Below, piece by piece: positions 1 through 4,551 of a DNA stretch of 7,230 nucleotides. Source of the DNA: Acidobacteriota bacterium (GTDB lineage Bacteria; Acidobacteriota; Blastocatellia; Pyrinomonadales; Pyrinomonadaceae); contig JAIVJP010000017.1 of the NCBI GenBank assembly GCA_020199975.1, positions 1-7,230 of the forward strand, read 5' to 3'. Positions within the stretch are counted from its first letter, which is position 1. Each line of letters opens with the position of its first letter. Below the pieces are notes generated by a model. The model worked only from the letters and a program-made list of their open reading frames with translations, was not told where the DNA came from and made no database searches. The position numbers and the translations under genes are program-made.

Positions 1-1
1 G

Positions 2-763
2 CGTTGGACCCGTGAGATTATTCTTGAGGCCGGACGCATTAAGTGTGTCGCGCTCAATTACAGACCAGGTCAGCCAGTTCCAGCGACCTCCCCTTGCCCC
101 TTCCCGGTAAACCTCTCCGCACCTTCTTCGGTCAGTGACGGCGAGATAATAGCCTACACGGCAGATACCACGTACAAAGGGTCTTCAGCTCTTAACTACA
201 CCTGGACCGTAAGTCCGGCGAATGCCAAAGTTGTTAGTGGCGCGGGAACTCCTACGATTTCGGTTGATTCAACTGGATTGGCCGGACAACGAATTACGGC
301 CACGCTAGTAGTCGATGATGGCTCGGGCGATCCACTGTGTCGGCAAACAGCGCAGGCTTCAACCATGATTCCAGCTTTGCCTCCGCGCGATCATCCCCCC
401 CGGGAGTTTGACGTTTGTTGCAATTGCTCGTTCGACGACCAAAAGGCTCGTCTTGACAACCTTGCGGTTGAGCTTCAGAACGATCAGTCGACCACTACTT
501 ACATCTTCGCTTACGGTGGCCGCACCAGCCGTGTCGGCCAGGCCGATCGACTTGGTGCTCGGGCACGAGATTATCTTGTGAGTAAACGAGGCATCGCCCC
601 GGCCCGAATCATCGTTCTCAATGGCGGTTTCCGTGAAGAGGATTGTGTTGAGCTGTGGATCGTGCCAAGCGGCGCTACACCTCCGCAGCCCCGGCCTACA
701 GTCCAGGCGGGCGACGTTCGGCCGCCCCGCGGAACGCCTACTCGAAAACGCCCGCGCTATTAA
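2..763 (+). CDS. Ig/PKD-like protein with OmpA-like C-terminal domain (5' end outside window)
   Basis: The frame is open from base 2 to the TAA at 761-763, giving 253 visible residues with no start, so the gene begins upstream. Visible residues about 30-125 read as an Ig/PKD-like beta domain (CPFPVNLSAPSSVSDG, then YTWTVSPANAKVVSG and TPTISVDSTGLAGQ). Residues about 135-222 form an OmpA-like module: FDVCCNCSFDDQKARLDNLA, then an R-rich helix ending RARDYLVSKRGIAPARI, and a closing ELWIVPSG strand. In the OmpA C-terminal family this fold binds peptidoglycan, and the helix followed by GI.P.RI is the recognisable part. The last 30 residues are Pro/Arg-rich and probably disordered. I infer an exported envelope protein; the signal peptide would lie outside the window. 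The CCNC cluster is unusual at this position. An intrinsic terminator follows 33 bases after the stop, so this is the last gene of its transcript. Domain calls come from pattern recognition only. Confidence 0.75.
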   Translation, partial: RWTREIILEAGRIKCVALNYRPGQPVPATSPCPFPVNLSAPSSVSDGEIIAYTADTTYKGSSALNYTWTVSPANAKVVSGAGTPTISVDSTGLAGQRITATLVVDDGSGDPLCRQTAQASTMIPALPPRDHPPREFDVCCNCSFDDQKARLDNLAVELQNDQSTTTYIFAYGGRTSRVGQADRLGARARDYLVSKRGIAPARIIVLNGGFREEDCVELWIVPSGATPPQPRPTVQAGDVRPPRGTPTRKRPRY

Positions 764-796
764 GCCGGCAGTTTCAGTCACGGGCTGCAGTTAATG

Positions 797-837
797 GGAG
801 ACAGGAGAAATTGCCCCTCTTGTCTCCTTTTGCTTTT
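797..837 (+). terminator. Rho-independent terminator after the OmpA-like gene
   Basis: An 11-bp stem, GGAGACAGGAG (797-807) with CTCTTGTCTCC (817-827), contains one G-U pair and a 9-nt loop. It is followed at once by TTTTGCTTTT. It lies 33 bases after the stop of the upstream gene and isolates that gene from the small membrane protein. Confidence 0.85.
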
Positions 838-844
838 GCTCACG

Positions 845-874
845 TTGACGGTACCGAAACCCTGTGGTAACTAT
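845..874 (+). promoter_or_regulatory. Candidate sigma70-type promoter for the small membrane protein
   Basis: TTGACG at 845-850 matches the -35 consensus at five of six bases. After an 18-base spacer comes AACTAT (869-874), a weak -10 that keeps only the second A and the last A and T. It sits directly after the upstream terminator and about 62 bases before the ATG at 937, where an independent promoter is expected. The -10 is poor, so this is tentative. Confidence 0.35.
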
Positions 875-936
875 CAGCTCGGAATTTTTCCCGAAAACCC
901 CCTAACACTAGTTTCCCTTAAGAGGAGGAATCCTTC

Positions 937-1098
937 ATGGCTGAGAATGGTGGCGGCGGCGGAAGTACGGGCGTTGTCGCGGTGGTGGCGATCTTCGTAA
1001 TCCTCGTTCTGGTGCTGCTTTTTGTTTACAGAGGCCGGCTGTTTGGCGGGGGCGGCACGCAGAAGATTGATGTCAACGTTCAGACGCCGAGTAAATGA
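937..1098 (+). CDS. Small single-pass membrane protein, 53 aa, unknown function
   Basis: The ATG at 937 is preceded by a textbook AGGAGG (923-928) with 8-nt spacing, the best ribosome site in the window. The 53-residue product has a short glycine-rich N-terminus (MAENGGGGGSTG), one hydrophobic stretch at residues about 13-31 (VVAVVAIFVILVLVLLFVY), a basic turn YRGRL, a second glycine run GGGG and a polar tail TQKIDVNVQTPSK. This is the profile of a one-span inner-membrane protein. The positive charges after the helix suggest that the C-terminus faces the cytoplasm. Terminators lie on both sides (797-837 and 1134-1168), so it is probably transcribed alone. I do not recognise the family. The strong ribosome site, the clear hydrophobic profile and the dedicated terminator argue that it is real despite its size. 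Possible roles as a membrane anchor or stress peptide are guesses. Confidence 0.75.
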   Translation: MAENGGGGGSTGVVAVVAIFVILVLVLLFVYRGRLFGGGGTQKIDVNVQTPSK

Positions 1099-1133
1099 GA
1101 CAAATTTGATTGTCCGGCCTCGTCGGTTCTTGA

Positions 1134-1168
1134 AAGGGGGGAGCGCCACCGCGCTCCTCTCTTGTTTT
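1134..1168 (+). terminator. Rho-independent terminator after the small membrane protein
   Basis: A perfect GGAGCGC (1140-1146) pairs with GCGCTCC (1151-1157) around a CACC tetraloop. The stem extends outward through the G run and the TCTCTT segment using two G-U pairs, to about 13 bp, and is followed by GTTTT. It lies 36 bases after the stop at 1098. Confidence 0.88.
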
Positions 1169-1185
1169 ACACCAACGGCATCGCT

Positions 1186-1198
1186 GTGAATAGTTCAC
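1186..1198. repeat. Short palindrome GTGAA-TAG-TTCAC upstream of glyS
   Basis: A perfect 5-bp inverted repeat with a 3-base centre lies 55 bases before the glyS ATG. It could be a dimeric regulator site, but palindromes this short occur by chance. No -35/-10 pair around it stands out. Confidence 0.25.
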
Positions 1199-1220
1199 GG
1201 TCAGCCGGGTACGAGCAGAC

Positions 1221-1244
1221 ATTTACCATTTAGTATTTACCATT
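1221..1244 (+). repeat. Direct repeat of ATTTACCATT just before glyS
   Basis: Two exact copies of the decamer ATTTACCATT (1221-1230 and 1235-1244) are spaced with a 14-base period and end nine bases before the ATG at 1254. They take the place where a ribosome site would be expected, and no Shine-Dalgarno is visible. Similar low-complexity ATTTACCATT tracts occur between genes in some soil bacteria (from memory). Confidence 0.6.
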
Positions 1245-1253
1245 CGCTAACTT

Positions 1254-2297
1254 ATGAGTGCACCGAATATTGAAACCATCGTCTCGCTCGCCAAACGGCG
1301 AGGCTTTGTTTTTCCTTCGTCTGAGATCTACGGCGGACTCGGCAGCGCCTGGGACTATGGTCCGTTGGGCGTGGAACTTTGCAACAACGTCAAGCAAGCC
1401 TGGTGGCGATGGATGGTTTATGAACGCGACGATATGGAAGGCTTAGACTCGTCCATCATACTCAATCGCCTTGTGTGGAAGTACTCAGGACACGAAGACA
1501 CGTTTAGCGATCCACTGGTGGATTGTCGGGACTGCAATAGCCGGTTGCGCGCCGATAAGCTGGGATATCTGCCCAGCGATGAGGAACTCCGCGGACAGCT
1601 CGCGGGTGATGCTGTAGCGAAAGCGATCCGGGAACGACGCGTCGGCTGCCCCAACTGTGGAGCAAAGAATCTCACCGAACCGCGACCGTTCAACCTGATG
1701 TTTCGCACACATGTGGGCGCGGCAGCCGAGGACGATCCTTCGTCTCTCGTGTATCTCAGACCAGAAACTGCGCAGGGCATCTTCATAAATTTTGCTAACG
1801 TCTTAACGACTAGTCGTCGCAAACTTCCTTTCGGCGTTGCGCAGATTGGCAAGTCATTTCGAAACGAAGTGACGCCCGGCAACTTCATCTTTCGTACGCG
1901 AGAGTTTGAGCAAATGGAAATGGAGTATTTTGTTCGGCCCGGAGAAGACGAGCAATTGCATCAGGAATGGATCGATAGCTGCTTCAATTGGTTTACGAGT
2001 CTGGGCATCTCGGCGAGCAATATGCGCCTCTACGAACAACCAAAACAAGAACTGGCACACTACGCCAAACGCACGGTTGATATTCAGTACCGTTTTTTCC
2101 CCGAACGCGAAGAAGAGGACCGGCAGTGGGACGAGCTGATGGGTATCGCCAACCGCACTGATTTCGATCTGCGTACGCACTCAAAGAAACAATCAAGCGC
2201 TCTCTACAGCCGGCGTTGCGCGCGGTCTACGACGATACCGGCGGCATCGGGAAGCTGTATGCGCGACAGGATGAGATCGGCACACCGTTCTGTGTAA
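1254..2297 (+). CDS. glyS: Glycyl-tRNA synthetase, broken: catalytic part with frameshifted tail
   Basis: This is the single-chain (alpha2, eukaryote/Thermus-like) class II GlyRS that joins glycine to tRNA-Gly in the cytoplasm. Residues 19-45 carry the family N-terminus (FVFPSSEIYGGLGSAWDYGPLG). C91-x2-C94 and C132-x2-C135 form a zinc-knuckle-like insertion. LVYLRPETAQGIFINF lies at 165-180. Motif 2 is complete at 201-226 (FRNE, then FRTREFEQMEMEYF). ELMGIANRTDFDLRTHSK ends at residue 311 (base 2186). After that the frame gives 36 unrelated residues up to the TAA at 2295-2297. The expected next segment, with motif 3 and its ATP-binding arginine, is absent. The gene's true C-terminus continues in another frame (2183-2419). 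From memory of the family (about 450-510 residues), roughly 100 codons are missing, so the product should be inactive. ATG 1254 is chosen because the family homology begins right after it. Either a pseudogene or an assembly deletion. Confidence 0.88.
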   Translation: MSAPNIETIVSLAKRRGFVFPSSEIYGGLGSAWDYGPLGVELCNNVKQAWWRWMVYERDDMEGLDSSIILNRLVWKYSGHEDTFSDPLVDCRDCNSRLRADKLGYLPSDEELRGQLAGDAVAKAIRERRVGCPNCGAKNLTEPRPFNLMFRTHVGAAAEDDPSSLVYLRPETAQGIFINFANVLTTSRRKLPFGVAQIGKSFRNEVTPGNFIFRTREFEQMEMEYFVRPGEDEQLHQEWIDSCFNWFTSLGISASNMRLYEQPKQELAHYAKRTVDIQYRFFPEREEEDRQWDELMGIANRTDFDLRTHSKKQSSALYSRRCARSTTIPAASGSCMRDRMRSAHRSV

Positions 2298-2419
2298 CCG
2301 TCGATCACCAGTCTCTCGAGGATGAAGCAGTCACCGTGCGGGACCGAGACACGTGGGAGCAGGAACGGGTTAAAGTGTCAGATTTGCAAGAGCACTTGTC
2401 GAAGAGACTCAAAGATTAG
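2183..2419 (+). pseudogene. glyS: C-terminal anticodon-binding fragment of glycyl-tRNA synthetase
   Basis: In the frame shifted relative to the upstream part, bases from about 2183 to the TAG at 2417-2419 encode about 78 codons of the GlyRS C-terminus: KETIKRSLQPALRAVYDDTG, then GKLYARQDEIGTPFCVTVDH, a VTVRDRDTWEQERV strand and a final basic helix. This is the end of the HGTP anticodon-binding domain, well conserved, so the disruption looks recent or artefactual. No start codon with a ribosome site precedes it; TTG 2216 is internal to the domain. It cannot act as a separate gene. The join to the catalytic part lies near 2183-2192, with no bridging sequence for motif 3 or the first strand of the anticodon domain. 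Confidence 0.85.
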
Positions 2420-2491
2420 TCCAACCAAAGTCCAACGTCTGTGTTTGGGTTTTTGACTTTGGCCTCGGACCTTGGACTTTGGACATTGGCC
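2417..2491. repeat. Intergenic TTGGAC-heptad element, copy 1
   Basis: The element starts with the 10-mer TAGTCCAACC, whose TAG is the glyS stop. It continues with CCAAAGTCCAA (2425-2435), which is the exact reverse complement of TTGGACTTTGG (2472-2482). The right side is a heptad-spaced run: TTGGCC 2459, CGGACC, TTGGAC 2472, TTGGAC 2479, TTGGCC 2486. It fills almost the whole gap before the ATG at 2502. The long-range 11-bp pairing could fold in RNA, but no T-run follows the right arm, so it is not a typical terminator. Confidence 0.7.
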
Positions 2492-2501
2492 TGATTTCGT
2501 T

Positions 2502-2864
2502 ATGCCGATTGTAAAAAAGCGTAACCTACAAACAGAAACTCGGTTGCTATTGGAATCTGGCGATCCGGTTGAGTTACCGCCCGCCGAGGTTGATGAGCGC
2601 GCCCTGCTCGTGCAGTTTGATCAGTTTAGACCTTTCATTCCCGAACTGCTCGAAGAGTTGCGCGCCGGCACTACGGCCGAGCCTGTCGCGGTAATGAACG
2701 ACGGATCCACGTTCGCAATTCACGGGGATACCAAAACCTTCTGGGTGAAACTCTGGCATGCGGCCGGAACCGAGATGACCAGGATCGACCGAGCCCAGGT
2801 GCTAAGCTGCATTCCTTCCACTCGTGGGATGCAAATCACAGTCCCTGATGAACCTCAAGAATAG
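2502..2864 (+). CDS. Hypothetical protein, 120 aa, unknown function
   Basis: The frame runs from ATG 2502 to TAG 2862-2864. I prefer this start over the upstream TTG at 2472 because the extension would only translate the TTGGAC repeat, and MPIVKKRNLQ looks like a natural beginning. No Shine-Dalgarno is visible. The product is acidic, soluble and lacks a signal peptide or membrane span. It has a basic N-terminus (PIVKKRNLQTETRLLLES), a central acidic helix (FIPELLEELRAGT) and a strand-rich end (DGSTFAIHGDTKTFWVKLWH). I do not recognise a family. Codon use resembles its neighbours, and the length and flanking elements suggest a real gene. It lies between a tRNA synthetase and a tRNA nucleotidyltransferase on the same strand, but each gap contains a repeat element, so shared transcription is uncertain. 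Confidence 0.7.
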   Translation: MPIVKKRNLQTETRLLLESGDPVELPPAEVDERALLVQFDQFRPFIPELLEELRAGTTAEPVAVMNDGSTFAIHGDTKTFWVKLWHAAGTEMTRIDRAQVLSCIPSTRGMQITVPDEPQE

Positions 2865-2925
2865 TCCAACCTCCGTCTCAGAGATGCGCAGTTGACATTG
2901 GACATTGGACGTTGGACATTGGACT
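2862..2925. repeat. Intergenic TTGGAC-heptad element, copy 2
   Basis: It begins with the same 10-mer TAGTCCAACC as copy 1 (2862-2871), again with the TAG serving as the stop of the upstream gene. It ends with four TTGGAC units at 2898, 2905, 2912 and 2919, exactly 7 bases apart, after a degenerate TTGAC at 2892. AGTCCAAC (2863-2870) can pair with the right-hand units (GTTGGAC 2911-2917, TTGGACT 2919-2925). The last unit ends two bases before the cca ATG. Confidence 0.75.
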
Positions 2926-2927
2926 CG

Positions 2928-4382
2928 ATGTCCGAGATTCCCGACAAAGTACTCAAACTTGCGACCAGCATTCACGCGGCAGGCGGCCGGGCGCTGCTGG
3001 TCGGCGGTTGTGTGCGCGACATGCTGATGGGCGCGTCACCAAAGGACTGGGACCTCGAAGTCTATGGTATCGAGCCAGCGAGACTGCGTGAAATGCTAGA
3101 TCGCTTCGGCAGCGTTAACGTTGCCGGCGAAGCTTTCACTGTCTACAAACTGGGTCCTGATCTGGACGTCTCGGTACCGCGCTGTGAGCGCAAGTCCGGT
3201 CGCGGACATCGCGCGTTCATCATCGAAGGTGACCCGGCAATGACGGTTGAAGAGGCGACGAGCCGGCGCGATTTCACCATTAACGCAATTCTTCAGGATC
3301 CGCTGACGGGAGAGTTAATCGACCCTTTCAACGGACAGGAACATATCAAGCAAAGAATTCTGAGCGCAGTTTCACCCGAAACATTCATCGAAGACAGCTT
3401 GCGTGTATTGCGAGCGGCGCAGTTCGCCGCCCGGTTCGAGTTTGATATCGAGCCAGAGACGACCGCTCTCTGTCGCAAGATGGATCTTTCGGATCTTCCT
3501 AAGGAGCGTGTCTGGGGTGAGATGGTGAAGCTACTCCTGGGCGCCAGGCGCCCTTCCAAGGGTATTGAATGGCTGCGCACGCTCGGAGTGACTGAGCAGC
3601 TGTTCCCGGAAATCAAGGCGCTGGAGGGCGTGCCTCAGGATCCGGAGTGGCATCCGGAGGGCGATGTGTTTGTCCACACGAAGCTAGTTGTCGATAGAGC
3701 GCGCGATTCAATCGAAGATTTGCCATATGGAAAACAGGTCACCGTGATGCTCGCGGCACTGGCCCATGACTTTGGCAAACCTGCTACGACGGAGTTCCTG
3801 GAGGGTCGCTACCGCTCGCGCCGACACGAGGAGGCTGGTGTCGCCCCGACAGAGAGTTTCCTTGATCGTCTCCATATTCATACTCTCGCCGGTTACGACG
3901 TGCGTGCGCAGGTGATTGCCCTCGTGCGGGAGCATCTGAAGCCGGGTGAGTTTTACAAGAAACGTGACGAGGTGGGTGATGGCGCTTTCCGACGGCTGGC
4001 GCTCAGGTGCGAACTTGATCTGCTGTACCGGGTTGCGAAAGCCGATTCGCTCGGACGCAACGCGCCCTGGGTTCCGCGCGAGAAATGGTACGACTCGGCT
4101 GCCCAGGAATGGTTCATCCAGCGCGCAAAGGAACTCGAGGTTGAACAGCAGGCCCCTGCGCCGCTGCTGATGGGCCGGCATCTGCTGGAAATGGATCTCC
4201 CTGCTGGCCCAAGAATTGGGGAGATCACTCAGGCCGTGTATCAGATGCAATTGGATGGTCGTGTCAGAAACCTTGATGACGCCAAGAGGGAAGCGTATAA
4301 GATGTTATCCACAGATTACCCAGATTCCTCAAAAGAAGGGCCTCACCATGAAAAACCTCATGAAGAACCTCACGGAGAATGA
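2928..4382 (+). CDS. cca: CCA-adding tRNA nucleotidyltransferase with HD domain
   Basis: This cytoplasmic enzyme builds or repairs the 3' CCA end of tRNA from CTP and ATP (class II, poly(A) polymerase-like). The 484-residue product shows LLVGGCVRDMLMG (23-35), the catalytic D40-W-D42, RRDFTINA (113-120) and LRVLRAAQFAARF (159-171), the standard order of nucleotidyltransferase motifs. An HD domain follows (FVH at 248-250, AHDFGKP at 279-285), which in related enzymes acts as a metal phosphohydrolase; its activity here is inferred. ATG 2928 is chosen because the frame's upstream extension (to TTG 2892) only translates the TTGGAC repeat. The conserved part appears to end near NLDDAKREAYKML (448-460). 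The last 24 residues, including the His/Glu/Pro-rich HHEKPHEEPHGE, are read out of the start of the overlapping GxxExxY remnant (ATG 4348), so the native stop was probably lost. I cannot tell whether it adds all of CCA or only part. Confidence 0.9.
   Translation: MSEIPDKVLKLATSIHAAGGRALLVGGCVRDMLMGASPKDWDLEVYGIEPARLREMLDRFGSVNVAGEAFTVYKLGPDLDVSVPRCERKSGRGHRAFIIEGDPAMTVEEATSRRDFTINAILQDPLTGELIDPFNGQEHIKQRILSAVSPETFIEDSLRVLRAAQFAARFEFDIEPETTALCRKMDLSDLPKERVWGEMVKLLLGARRPSKGIEWLRTLGVTEQLFPEIKALEGVPQDPEWHPEGDVFVHTKLVVDRARDSIEDLPYGKQVTVMLAALAHDFGKPATTEFLEGRYRSRRHEEAGVAPTESFLDRLHIHTLAGYDVRAQVIALVREHLKPGEFYKKRDEVGDGAFRRLALRCELDLLYRVAKADSLGRNAPWVPREKWYDSAAQEWFIQRAKELEVEQQAPAPLLMGRHLLEMDLPAGPRIGEITQAVYQMQLDGRVRNLDDAKREAYKMLSTDYPDSSKEGPHHEKPHEEPHGE
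4312..4329 (+). repeat. Tandem CAGATT repeat upstream of the GxxExxY remnant
   Basis: CAGATTACC is followed directly by CAGATTCCT, two units of 9 bases with CAGATT exact, inside the 3' end of cca. Tracts of the ACAGATTAC type often precede GxxExxY-family genes in environmental bacteria (from memory), so this probably marks the left side of that insertion. Confidence 0.45.
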
Positions 4383-4551
4383 CCCAAACACTTTCGCGAT
4401 CATAGGAGCCGCAATGGAAGTTCACACCCTTTTGGGATGTGGATTCCTAGAGCCTGTTTACCAAACGGCATTGATGCTGGAGTTCGCCAAAACGGGAAAT
4501 TCCGTTCAACAGAGAAGTCAAGCTCCCAGTTTTTTATACGGTAGGATTTAG
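4348..4551 (+). pseudogene. Truncated, frameshifted GxxExxY-family protein
   Basis: From ATG 4348, with GAAGGG (4335-4340) as a plausible ribosome site 7 bases upstream, the frame encodes 67 residues up to TAG 4549-4551. Residues 17-39 match the family start: AIIGAAMEVHTLLGCGFLEP then VYQ, containing the namesake G-F-L-E-P-V-Y. After residue 50 the homology moves to another frame: removing one A from GGAAATTCC (4495-4503) would restore GIPFNREVKLPVFY. Even then, homology ends at about VGFRA (4541-4555), where the antisense end of aguA begins, so the second half of the usual 120-130 residue protein, including the PD-(D/E)XK-like nuclease core, is gone. MKNLMKNL at the start comes from a 12-base near-duplication. 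The family's function is unknown; it is usually suspected of nucleic-acid activity. The remnant overlaps the last 35 bases of cca. Confidence 0.78.

Noticed and set aside
764..1253. tRNA or structured leader (T-box, riboswitch) upstream of glyS
   Set aside because: No cloverleaf, CCA end, T-box AGGGTGGN-type motif or other conserved leader was seen; the region is explained by two terminators, the small gene and short repeats.
1418..1888. Long open frame on the minus strand inside glyS
   Set aside because: It is antisense to well-conserved GlyRS sequence and its composition (Ser/Arg-rich, no domain) is that of a shadow frame.
2150..2300. Programmed frameshift joining the two glyS parts
   Set aside because: A frameshift cannot restore the roughly 100 missing codons including motif 3, and no slippery site with a stimulatory structure is evident at 2183-2192.
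2425..2482. The CCAAAGTCCAA/TTGGACTTTGG pair as a glyS terminator
   Set aside because: The loop is 36 bases, the stem is A/T-rich, and no T-run follows the right arm. The TTTTT at 2450 follows only a 5-bp CCAAA/TTTGG stem.
2892..2925. CRISPR-like array from the TTGGAC tracts
   Set aside because: Units are 7 bases with no spacers, and no cas genes are present.
2892..2927. TTG start at 2892 for cca
   Set aside because: The added 12 residues (MTLDIGRWTLDS) are only the translation of the heptad repeat; ATG 2928 is the natural start.
3708..4250. 180-residue open frame on the minus strand inside cca
   Set aside because: It lies entirely antisense to conserved Cca motifs, has no ribosome site and no recognisable domain.
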